DNA of 64,000 nt from Crocodylus rhombifer (Eukaryota; Chordata; Crocodylia; Crocodylidae), in contig JAVSML010000032.1 of NCBI GenBank assembly GCA_038503035.1, positions 1-64,000 of the forward strand. The letters run 5' to 3'. The notes beneath the pieces are model-generated. The model was given only the letters and a program-made list of their open reading frames with translations, made no database searches and was not told where the DNA came from. Shown here piece by piece: positions 23,830 through 33,108 of this stretch. How positions within the stretch are numbered: the stretch's first letter is position 1; every line of letters begins with the position of its first letter. The translations under genes were made by a program, and so were the position numbers.

Positions 23830-24425
23830 CTAACTTGCAAAGACAAAAATCAGGAAGGCAAAGGTAAATAATGAGATGCATCTGGCAAGGGAGGTCGGGG
23901 CAGTAAGAAAAGGTTCTATAAGTATATTGAACAGAAAAGAAAGACCAAAAAAGCTGTGGGTCTACTATTAAATAGCCAAGGCAAATCTGAGAAGAAGCAA
24001 AAAAAGCCAAGCAACTCAACAGCAACTTTGCTTCAGTCCTCGCAAAAAAGTTAAGCTGCAACCAGACACCTAATAAGGATTATTTGGGTAAAGAAGGGCA
24101 TGAACTGAGGAAGGAGACAACAAAAGAAACAGTCAGAGAAATTTTGATGGGTCTGAATGAATTCAAGTCAGGAGCGCCTGGTGAACTTCATCCCAGGATA
24201 CCGAGGGAAGTGGCAGAAGAGATCTCGGAGCCTTTGGCAATAATATTTATGAAGCCTTAGAAAATGGTACTGAAGGAAGAGGGCCAGTATAGTGCCTCTC
24301 TTTTAAAAAAGGCAAAAAGGAGGAACCAGGGAACTATATACTGGTTAGCTTCACCTTGATATCTGGGAAGTTACTGGAGCATATGCTAAGGAAGTCCATA
24401 TGGAAGAGAAAAGGCTGATCACAAA
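23830..24425 (+). mobile_element. Split CR1 LINE, segment 1 of 4 (linker and start of RT)
   Basis: Translation in shifting frames gives CR1 ORF2 landmarks: TKIRKAK..LARE, then FYKYIEQKRKTKKAVGLLLN (linker preceding RT), then LNEFKSGAPGELHPR (start of RT), then a degraded PLF-KK-KRRNQG block and the SYWS..LITKG region. Stops and frameshifts are frequent. The segment stops where the inverted-repeat insertion begins and resumes at 25.79 kb with the next RT motif. Confidence 0.85.
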
Positions 24426-25792
24426 AGGCAGATATACATGGGCAGTGAGGCTGCTCTGATGCACTGTAATTGCAGTGTGTTGGAGCAGAATTGATTAATC
24501 AAGTCTGCTGGAGAGTGGTAATTACTCCACTCCAGCAGACTCCAGCGTCATGTGTACCAGTGTCCCTATGCTGAAAAATGGAGGTGAGGGTGTATAACAT
24601 GTCGCCCTCCCCAGCACAATCTTCCCTGTTATCTGCGCCCTACATGGGGCACCCTTGGCATCTCCTTTAAGGTTTCTTGTGTCCTGTTCTCTACTTGCCT
24701 GCCATGTCTTGATGGAAATTATTATACTGATGTTCTTGTAAGTGGGAGACTGCCTATTGTATTTTGTATGTTGGGGTCTTCTGCCTCCACAGGCCTTGGC
24801 CCCTGTCTTTTTCTAGCTAGGCCTCTCCGCCTAACCCCACCAAACAGGGTTGGACTCCAAGGCTCTAGCCCTTTTTTCTTGTCTTGAGAGTCGTGGCCCT
24901 CCTTTCTGCTCCAATCTGGAGCCCAGCCTCCCTGGCCTGGCAGCCTAGCCACTGGCCCCACAGCCAGGGGGTCACAAGTTCAAGGCTGGGGAATGGCCCT
25001 GAACCCACACTGTCTCAGTACAAAAAAAAAAAACCAAAACTGCACCTCGGGTGCACCAGACCACCCTGGCCTTTTAGGATTGCACCCTCTGGCACTGGGG
25101 TCTGTACACCCTAAAATCCTTTGCCTGAGCCTATGTACCCTGAATCCTGCACCCACACTGGCACCGTGTCCCCATGCTGTAGTAGGGTCCCAATGAGGCC
25201 TCCTCCTGCCCCAAATAGCTGCACCCAAACCAACAATGTTGTTCAATATCAGTAAAAGAAAACATGAACAGTCCTGTCCATGGGCTATAACTGCCAACAA
25301 GAAAATATGATTAAAGAAGGTAGCACTCCAGCTGTTTCTCAGGGGTTTGTGCTTCCGCTTCCCCATTGTCTACTAGAGCCCTTCTGGGGTTGCTGCTGTC
25401 TCTCTGGGTTCTCCATAGTTCCCCTCTACCAGCCTTTGGACTGCTCGCCAAGCCTCTCCATGGAGCTCTGAGACACACTCCTCCCCTTTTGGCTGCTGGC
25501 TCCCTACTGCCACCCAGCCCAGGGTTTTTATAGTCCTGGCCTTCCCCCTTCCAGTCTGCTGACTAGCTGGTCAGGCTCAGCTTTTACCCCTCCCCTTACC
25601 AGCATGCGGTACCCAGAAAGTTCTGGTTTTAAAGGGGCCAACCTGCCTTCTGGTAACAGGGCTAGAGTTCCTTGTTACAGGGTGCTTTAACTAAATCTCA
25701 TTCAACAAGCTTTAGTTAAAGCACTGCCACAGCCATTTTTCAGCATGGGGACATTAATACACAAGACGGCCCAGGCACTTTAATTAGAGCAG
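24426..25792. mobile_element. ~1.4-kb inverted-repeat DNA element inserted in the LINE
   Basis: It separates two consecutive RT motifs of the LINE. Near the left edge, tgctgaaaaatgg lies at about 24570; its mirror ccatttttcagca is near the right edge at about 25733. The outer parts are also mirrored: atatacatgggcag...gaggctgctct on the left against agagcagctttcagagcatgtgtat on the right. A second internal hairpin occurs on the left (tctgctggagagtgg / ccactccagcaga near 24500-24540). The interior has no recognisable transposase and reads as CT-rich filler. It is probably a non-autonomous DNA transposon. Edges are accurate to about 10 bp. Confidence 0.6.
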
Positions 25793-26811
25793 CTTTCAGA
25801 GCATGTGTATAAATGCCCAAGCAGCCAGCATGGATTTACTAAGAACACATCATGTTGAACAAATTTAATCTCCTTCTTTGACAAAGTAACTACTTGGGTG
25901 GATGAAGGGAATACTGTGAATCTAGTGGATCTGGACTTCAGCAAGGCTTTCAACAAAGTCACACATGACTGCTTATAAACAAATTGGAGAAATATGGGCT
26001 ACACAAAACTACTCTAATTAACAATTGCCACAAGCAAAGGGTATTTATAAATGGATCCATGTCAGAATGGCAGGAGGTTTTGACCTGAGTCCTACAGGGA
26101 TCTGTCCTGGCCCCAGTGCTGTTCAATGTATTTATTAATTATTTGGATGCTGGCCTAGAAAGCTTCTTGAGAAAATCTGCAGATGGCACAAAACTGGGAA
26201 GGATCACAAACACATTGGAGGATAAGATCACAATTCAGAAAAATATTGACATATTAAAATATGGGATGAAACTAACAGAATGAAGTTCAATGCTGACAGG
26301 TGCAAGGTGCTATACTGCAGGAAGACTAATCAAAACCACAAAATCCATGACCTCTGGCTGGATGGCAGGACTATGGAGATGGATCTGGGAGTCTTAGTAG
26401 ATCACAGACTCAGTGAATCTGAAGTATGATATAGCTGCACAAAAGCTGAATAGAGTTTTAGAAGGCATCAACAGAAGCATTATGTGCAAGACCAGTAAGT
26501 TTATAATGCCTCTTTATTCTGCATTGGTTAGGCTTTAGAGTAGTATGTGCAGTTTCAGGCTCCACATTTTAAAAAGGACATGGAGAAGTCAGAGAGGGTC
26601 CAGAGGGAGATGACAAAAAAGATAAAGGTCTTAGAAGACATGTCATAAAAGGAGTGGTTGATGGAGCTAGGCGTGTTCAGCTTGTGGAAGAGGAATGTCT
26701 GCATGCCAGCAGCCTTCAAATATCTGAAGGGCTACCATAAAAAGAGGAAAATGCCTTTTCTCTCTTATTTCAGGGAACAGGATGTGGATCAATGGCTAGA
26801 TGTTGCAGCTG
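25793..26811 (+). mobile_element. Split CR1 LINE, segment 2 of 4 (RT core and C-terminal domain)
   Basis: The segment opens with the QHGFTKNTS..TNLISFFDKVT motif and continues with the RT motif A region (LVDLDFSKAFNKVTHD). Around 26120-26200 the motif B/C region is degraded. C-terminal landmarks follow: LNRVLEGINRS, MPLYSALVRL, and FKYLKGYHKKRK near 26715-26760. Many stops and shifts interrupt it, so it is inactive. It ends where an LTR-like sequence begins with tgtaacttggggg. Confidence 0.85.
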
Positions 26812-27599
26812 TAACTTGGGGGCACCAGAGTAAGTGCTCCCTTCCTCCAATGAAAGGAAAGTGCTGGCTAAGCAGGAATGCTATGAGAGGAAACTGCAAT
26901 CGAAGCCCAGTTTCCCTCTGTTCCCTATAGAAACAGGCCAGGACAATATGGACTTAATTATATACAGATTTATTAATAAGAGAGGTATATTACTAGAAAT
27001 ATTTACAAATATACAACTTTGACATAAATGTATACTCTGAGGACAGAAATCAGGGGGAACTGTACACTACCACTAGGGGGTCCACTCAGGAACAGGTAAC
27101 CAACATATTGATACAGGTAAATACAAATCAGGAATGGGTAAGTAACAAACCAGTACAGGTAAGCACAAATCAAGAACAGATAAGCAACAGATGGGTGGCC
27201 AGGAGGGATCCCAGCAAGGATTTCAGTGGGATCATATATCAACAAATCAGCAATTATCATTACACAGGAATAACAAAATATAAGTTTCTATCTTACACAA
27301 TAAGAGGCACATAGCATCAGAAATAAAACTTAGCTCTTTAAGGGTCCCCAAGACCTTGACAAGTTCTAAGGCCTTGCCAGCGCTTCAGGGACCAGTGGGG
27401 GAAGAACCCCAATACCCCTTGGGCCTTTCACAATCCCAAAAGAGCCTCTAAACTAAACGGCTCTCTCCCTTTGCTCTCCTTCTAGGAGCCCCTTACTAGC
27501 CAGGAGGAATTACCCCTCTCCTGTGGGAATCCTCCAGCAACTCACGACTCCAGGGCCAGGATGGGTGGTCTTCATCCCTCCTCACATGGGGGCCTCTGG

Positions 27600-28090
27600 G
27601 GCCACAGCCTCCCCTTGGGCCACCGGTTGCTGGTGGCCCTGTGCACCATCACGTGGTGCTTGGGGTTAGAGGCCCGGGCCACCTTGTGCAGCACCGGGGC
27701 TCAGTCCACTCCCAGACACTCCATGCACCGTTGTCTGCACCAAGCCACTGGCCCTGTGCCAGTGACTATAGATCCACATCGCCTTGAGTGGCTCTCAGGG
27801 GTCCCAATCCCTCCTGGATCACTCTGTGCTGTTGGCCCTGCATTGTGGCCACTTGTCAGGGATTGGGGACCCAAGCTGCCTCATGCAGCTCCCAGAGTCC
27901 CAGCTTCATGCACTGTCCCATGCACCAACTGGGGATGCAGACCTAAGCTGCCTCATGCAGCTCCCAGGGTCTGGTTCCATGCACCTGCCCATGCACTGTG
28001 TTCCTGACCATATGCCAGGGGTTGCAGACTCGAGCTGCTTGGTGCAGGTCCCAGCATCTTGCCCCATGCACTGATGCATGCACCAACACC
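27600..28090. repeat. Diverged ~75-80-bp minisatellite
   Basis: Units anchored by 'aagctgcctcatgcagctcc' and 'ccatgcac' recur near 27868, 27943 and 28030. Weaker copies lie upstream to about 27640. In one frame a short peptide PKLPHAAPRV repeats. It lies inside the LTR-like block and explains the otherwise suspicious GC-rich open frames here. Confidence 0.65.
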
Positions 28091-28381
28091 ACACTTCTCA
28101 GTGGCAGGGCTGTGGGTTGTGGCCACTTGCCACTCCCATCCAGCAATGAGGGGCTTCAGGTGCTTTGCGGCAACAGCTCCGCCCCTGATGACCAGCTCTT
28201 ACCAGCTCTTCTTTTGCCCAGTCCTCTTCTTCATTCCTCAACACAGGAATGTGTGCCAGGCATGCTGCTCTTTTATTCCCTCCAGAGGCTCCACCCCCAG
28301 ACTGCAAATGGATCAATCAGGTTGAAGCAAGGTGCAGGCTTCAACCAGGTTGGGTTCTCTATCTCAACCAAGGTATGGGGG

Positions 28382-29177
28382 TGTAGCAGGACACTAAGGC
28401 CCCTGCTACTGTCAGAGCAGAGGCAGGAACCCAGGTGCCAGTTGCCAGGACAACCAGTTAAGGAGGGAGTTAGCTGCACCTGCATCTGGTCAGCTAACCA
28501 AAAGGAGCAGGGCCTGGCTCCTACATAAATCCCAGACCTGAGGCCAGGAGGGCAGGTCCCTGCTGGCAGCCAAGGGGGAAGGGAGCTCTGCTGGAGCAAG
28601 CAAAGGGGAGAGGCCTGACTGCACGAGCAGCTCCTGATGCTGTTATGGGATGGAGTATTCCCTGGTAGGGATTGAATGATGTTTTAGCTGGGCGGCTTGG
28701 ATTTTTGTTACAACCCAGGGGCTTGTTTTGTGTTTGCTTTTTAACCAGCGGTTTGGGTGAGGCTATTAGGGGATGGAAGAGGCCTCATAGGGGACCTGCA
28801 GCAGCATGGGAACCCCAGCCCCAGAGAGCGGAGGCGGTGACAAGCCCCAGAGAGCAGAGGCGGTGACAAGCCCCAGAGAGGCGAGACAGGGTTGCGAAGA
28901 GTCCGAGCGCCAGGAAAGCGCAGAGTGAGACAGAGCAAGATAGGGCTGTGGAAAGCCCAGGGAGGACAAGGGGAGGGCCAAATTACAACAAGGCCGAGAT
29001 CAAACCACGTCAGTATCATCTGCGAGGCTTGGGCTGCGGTGTAAGGGTGGAAAAGGAGCCGCAGATAGCGCCCCCTGGTACCGGGGCAATAAATGGGCAG
29101 CCTCCTGCTAATTAACATCCATGAATTAATTAAGATAAAGGTGTAGCAGGTGAAAAGGCAGGCAGTTGGCCCATAAC
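28382..29177 (+). mobile_element. Possible second solo LTR nested in the LTR-like block
   Basis: It begins tgtagcaggacactaagg and can be closed at a cataaca end near 29177. A TATA-like 'ctacataaatccc' lies at about 28522-28534, followed about 140 bp later by gttatgggatgg, which fits promoter-bearing LTR organisation on the plus strand. The motif gtgtagcagg recurs at about 29142. No coding region was found. LTR identity is inferred from the structure alone, and a Gypsy-like or retroviral origin cannot be distinguished. Confidence 0.35.
28816..28893 (+). repeat. 26-bp tandem repeat, three units
   Basis: The unit ccccagagagcggaggcggt followed by gacaag occurs at about 28817, is repeated at about 28843 with one change, and recurs at about 28869 in a degenerate form. 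All three copies lie within the GC-rich nested element. Confidence 0.85.
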
Positions 29178-29259
29178 AGGAGGGCGGGGTCACTGATAGA
29201 CAGACTCCAGAAGAGGCACTCCTGTCACAGGGGGACAATCCCTTCCCCAGCAATTGCCT

Positions 29260-29284
29260 GATTGGTGGAAGTGTTCCACCAATC
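29260..29284. repeat. Perfect 11-bp hairpin
   Basis: gattggtggaa and ttccaccaatc are perfect complements separated by gtg. The hairpin lies between the LTR-like block and the resumption of the LINE. Confidence 0.8.
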
Positions 29285-29337
29285 ACAGAGAAGATTCTCC
29301 AAGCCTGGACATGCTGGGCTGCTATCAGTAAGTCTGC

Positions 29338-29640
29338 CACACAACAAAGGTTGGCTATTAGGAAAAATTTCTTCACTGTTAAAATGGTGAGGTAATGGAC
29401 TAGACTACCTAAACAAGTGGTAGAATCTCCATCATTGAAGGAGTTCAAAAAGAGGTTGGACAATCATTGGTCAAAAATTACCTAGCAATAGCTATACCTA
29501 TGCTCTACTATGGGTATTTCCTATGCTTCTGTGTTTTGCAGCTTGCCACATGGGACCAGGAAGGAATTTTTTCCTCCTACTACTGCTACGTGTTGGGAGT
29601 GGGGAGGGATGTTCACTTTCCTAAGAAGCATTGAGTGTTG
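29338..29640 (+). mobile_element. Split CR1 LINE, segment 3 of 4 (end of ORF2, start of 3' UTR)
   Basis: Motifs of the very end of CR1 ORF2 are recognisable in mixed frames: aaaggttggctattaggaaa (RLDIRKNFFTV-like), then ggtagaatctccatcattga and aaagaggttggacaatcatt (SLKEFKKRLDNH-like). A shared CR1 3' UTR phrase, accaggaaggaattttttcc, follows. The segment is cut by a solo LTR at about 29640. Confidence 0.8.
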
Positions 29641-30610
29641 GCTGTGTGACAGGCCAATAGTGGGTGTTCCTGCACTGAGCCACCCACCTCACTGTGCCCA
29701 ACCACCTTCCAGGCTCCAAGTGCCTCCCTGGGGGTGCCTCAGGTCTGGCCAACCCCCTTCCTGGAGCACACCTGCTAGCCTGGGGGTAACGTAGCCACCA
29801 CCCAGGGTCTGGAGTGATCCTGACTATGTGTTCCCTGGGAAACACAGGCCTAATAACCCTTGCAGGTACTCAACCCACTTCAAGAACTTGGGATGCTTCC
29901 CTCAGTCTGAAGCACAAATAGTGGTCGCCCTTAGTCAGCCAAACCAAAGGGACTCCAAGGCATAATCTAGACCCACTCCCAATACGTGTCTCATGCTAGG
30001 TACAAAGGAAAACATTACTGGTTACAAGGAGTAGGTTTGGAATAGGGTACAGGGTAGAGCAATATCAGAGAAATCCAGTAAAGCAGACAGGGTAGCTGGG
30101 TAGCTTTTGATCATGCATCTGAGTTAGTGCAAGCTATCTATCTAATTAGATCTCAGGTAGCTTACTCACAAGTATCATCCAGAGGCAGGTGGAGATTCTC
30201 TCAGGAGGCAGGCAGTTCATAGATCATAAGTGTCAAGAGAGAGAGCAAGTTTCAGATGGTCCAGCTCTTCTGAGTTTTCATCATGGCTACTGCCTCTCCT
30301 CCTGGGCAGTCCTTAACTTATATAGACCTTATGACCTCATTTACCTGGTCCAATGAAGGCCAGTACCTGTTGGCTGTCAGCCAACCAATTTGAAATGCAT
30401 CACTGGTTGCTGGGTAAACTAGCATTGCTCAGAACAATAGGGAGCCCAAGCCCCTCACCCACGTATGTGATGCCAGTCACATAGGCAGAGGGAGAAGGTT
30501 TTCCCCCTCCCTCAGGAATGTATTCAACTCAAGTTACAACTCAGGGTTACCTAAAGAGCCCATGGGATGCCTGCCCTTTGCAGTGACCATGTTAACCAAA
30601 TTGTCACATA
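29640..30610 (-). mobile_element. Solo LTR (endogenous-retrovirus-like)
   Basis: It separates two adjoining parts of the CR1 3' region. The plus strand starts near tgtgacaggcc (29645) and ends near ggccaattgtcaca-type sequence, written here as aattgtcaca (30608), giving tgtgaca...tgtcaca inverted ends. On the minus strand a TATA box (tctatataagtt, at about 30315-30326) lies about 290 bp from the start. This order suits a U3 promoter followed by R and U5. There is no internal coding region, so it is a solo LTR of about 0.96 kb left by recombination. No clear target duplication was seen and the exact ends could shift by about 10 bp. Confidence 0.6.
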
Positions 30611-31109
30611 ACAGAGTTTTTGGGGAGAGACAGAGGTAACATTCTGCTACAGGCTGTAGCTAGGGATTTTGAGTGGAGTATGCCAATGCTCCCACTGAGA
30701 CTTAAACCTGGAGGTTCCTGGCTAGAGTGTCTTGGCCCTCTACTCAGGTTCAAACTGGTCACCATATTTGGGTCAGAAAGGAATTTTACTCCATGGTCAG
30801 ATTGGTACAAACTGTGGGAGTTTTTGCCTTCTTTTGTAGCAGGGGGTGTAGCCCTTTTCCTCCGATCTCTCAGGTACAACCTTCATAGCAACAGAACATT
30901 GGCTGCCATTGCCCCCCATTTTTACCTATGGCAGGTAAAATTGTTATGTCTAACGGTTGTGTCAGGGCTGACTATGTTGTTTTGCTATTAAATTAGACAT
31001 CGTGTTTGTGCTGGATGGTTTGGATAGGAATGTCTCTGGTGGGGAGTTGAACTAGATGACCTCTCAAGGTCCCTTCCAGACCTGCTTTTCTATGATTATA
31101 TGATTCTAA
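30611..31109 (+). mobile_element. Split CR1 LINE, segment 4 of 4 (3' UTR and terminus)
   Basis: Blocks shared with the independent copy at 41.4-41.83 kb, in the same order, include the 'gagtggagtatgccaatgct' region, 'cctggaggttcctgg', 'ggaattttactccatggtca', 'gtagcagggg' and the terminal 'gatgacctctcaaggtccct'. It ends with 'tctatgattatatgattcta', the CR1 3' terminal repeat. This fixes the 3' end of the split LINE and shows that segments 1-4 are one insertion of about 2.4 kb in total. Confidence 0.9.
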
Positions 31110-31184
31110 GTTTGTTTTTCAGTGCCCAGAAAAGACACCAAATAAACTGCAATTTTTAAAATTAAACATTAAAAATGGGGGGGG

Positions 31185-31310
31185 GCAGTGTTCCGTTTTG
31201 ACCAGTGTTTGAATGTTTCAATGGAACAGCATTTCATTTTGAATCTTGTTTCGATTTGAAACAGCTGTTCCATTTTGTATCATCAAAACAGGGTCAAAAC
31301 GGTGAAACTG
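31185..31310. repeat. Palindromic leader of the 31-32 kb repeat
   Basis: aatggaacagc (about 31219) faces gctgttccatt (about 31264), and ttccgttttgacc (about 31191) faces ggtcaaaacgg (about 31293), giving a nested inverted repeat centred near 31247. It is followed directly by the repeat units and is probably part of the same element. Confidence 0.6.
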
Positions 31311-31329
31311 TTTCGATGTTTCACCCACA

Positions 31330-32010
31330 GGATATAATGGGGAAGGACAAAACAGCCTATAACTTTGTCATTTGTGGCTTGATTTGGATAAAATTTACAG
31401 AAATAGTAGCCCCTCCTGATGGCATTAAGCCTGCCATATTTCAAAGAGATAGGTGCAGGGAGTTTGGGGAAACTGCACCCCAAAATCTTGAAAGAAAAAC
31501 TCATGTCATGTGTATGTGTTAAGTCATAGTGGGGTCAAAAGTGTGGGCGTGCTAGCCCCTGATGAGGCCACAAAGCCTGCCAAGTTTCACAGAGATAGGT
31601 TTAGGGGTTTGGGGGGAACTGCACCTCAAGCTGTGGACAAGCAAAACTCATGACATGGGTGACAGTGTGTGTTAAGGCGCAGCAGGGTGAAAGCTGCAGG
31701 CTTGCTAGCTCCTGCTGGGGCCATGAAGCCTGCCAGCTTTCAAGGAGATAGGTGCAGGGTCTTCTGGGTTCTGGGGCCCTGCACCTCTAGCTGCTGACAG
31801 GCAAAACTCATGTCATGGGTGCTTGTGCAACTGTGTCTGTCTTGGGGCACAGGGGGCAGGGTGGAAACTACTGCAGGCCTGGATGCTAGGCCCTGCTGGG
31901 ACCACAAAGCCTGCTAGCTGTTAAGGAGATTGGTGCAGGGGGGTTCCAGAGCCCTGCACCCCTAGCTGCTGACAGGCAAAACTCATGACATGGGTGTTTG
32001 TGCTAGCTAG
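31330..32010 (+). repeat. Four diverged tandem units of ~146-191 bp
   Basis: The anchor aagcctgcc occurs at 31427, 31573, 31726 and (as aagcctgct) 31917, giving spacings of 146, 153 and 191 bp. Each unit also carries a gctagcccctg..gg block before the anchor, gagataggtgcaggg after it, an aactgcaccc block, and 'gcaaaactcatgncatg'. The units grow longer and more GC-rich downstream. The repeat is non-coding. It could be a satellite or the interior of a DNA element whose left end is the palindrome before it. Confidence 0.8.
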
Positions 32011-33012
32011 CTACTGTGTTACACAATCAATCATGATTCACTCAGGGACCAGCTCAATACACCACAGCTAGCTAGGATAATGAGTTAATGAACAAGGATT
32101 AACACCTACAAAACCATAGACTAAGGAGAGGAAAGAATCAATATAGAGCCAGGAACTGCTTCTGCTCCAAGACAGAGACAGTCAGTTGCACAAGCACCCA
32201 TAGTGCCTCTACCCCTAGGCTACTCAACAAAAGGCAGGAATCATGACCATGCTGCTCTCATTTCAGCATCAAACAGGCACTAGACATGACTTAACTGTCT
32301 AGGTTCCTGAGGTTACACAGCAGCCCTGGCAAAGCTGAATTGCAACGTGGTTATAAACTGAATTAGACACTAATTGCTTCTGAGTATACACAGTAGGACA
32401 AACTTAGTCACATCTAGCAAAAATGTAGCTACATAAGGAATTCAGATGTCTTAGCAAGAATTTAATGACAAGTGGGTGAGGGGAGTATCAGCCCAGCACA
32501 GATTTAGAAGGAACAGTAGGACCTCTGGGAAGCCCACGCTAAGGGGCTTGTGCCTGCAGGGAGTCTGCACTGCAGCAGCAGCACACTTGGGCCCCTGCTG
32601 AGTCAGGTGCTTCAGCCAGGGTGCAATGACTCTTTGTTACAGCAGCCGCAGTGAGGATCTTTGAGTCTCTAGGGTGACATAAGACTCCTCATAATCCCCT
32701 CCTTAATTCACCCCAAGCTGGGCATAACATCTCTCTTCTTTGCCCAGGTTGCCAAAATAGCCAGTTACAACTCTGCATCTTAGCATGATTTGCACTGTTG
32801 CCCAAGTAGGATGTTGTTGTGCAACTTGGACATCTAAAACTTGTGTCACTTACATGTCTTAGCCACAAAGTAGAATTCCCATGGGAGCACCCTCTTTTCA
32901 CTATTTAGAAGTCTGCACAATTCATGGGCCCATTATAAAGAAGTTGCAGTTAATCAGAGATTTATAGGGAACAGCAGTAGCAGAGGGGATTAGTAAAAAA
33001 TAAGAACAACAT
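32011..33012. other. Unclassified repeat-like sequence
   Basis: No coding region was found. ctagctagct-containing segments at about 32006-32018 and 32063-32076 are arranged as an imperfect palindrome. gggtgcttgtgcaactg at about 31819 is repeated in inverted orientation at about 32185-32206, so this stretch is probably linked to the preceding repeat. The remainder to 33012 is not identified. Confidence 0.4.
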
Positions 33013-33108
33013 TTGATTTCATAGATTTCATAGACATCAGGGCTGGAAGGGACCTCGGGAGATCATCAAGTCCAGCCCCCTGTCCAAAGGGCAGGAAGTC
33101 AGCTGGGG

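Larger units (their letters stand above)
26812..29337 (-). mobile_element. LTR-like insertion block in the LINE (composite)
   Basis: The block interrupts the LINE C-terminal coding region, which resumes at 29338. On the minus strand its end reads ggtgcccccaagttaca (26812 side). An AATAAA-type signal lies about 160 bp inside (around 26965-26975), as expected for the R/U5 part of an endogenous-retrovirus-like LTR. A possible opposite terminus tgtgacaggagtgcc (minus strand) lies at about 29228. No retroviral genes were recognised, so it would be a solo LTR. It appears to have received the separate plus-strand insertion at 28382-29177. Boundaries and class are uncertain. Confidence 0.4.

Noticed and set aside
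27561..28528. 148-176-codon open frames with repeated peptides
   Set aside because: They arise from a GC-rich minisatellite inside an LTR-like block.
28741..29463. 240-codon minus-strand open frame
   Set aside because: It crosses LTR-like sequence, a tandem repeat and a LINE segment in antisense, so it cannot be one gene.
32021..32730. Possible LTR (tgttacac ... cataaca)
   Set aside because: The ends are short and easily met by chance, no promoter or polyadenylation layout was convincing, and part of the region is linked to the preceding repeat by an inverted block.
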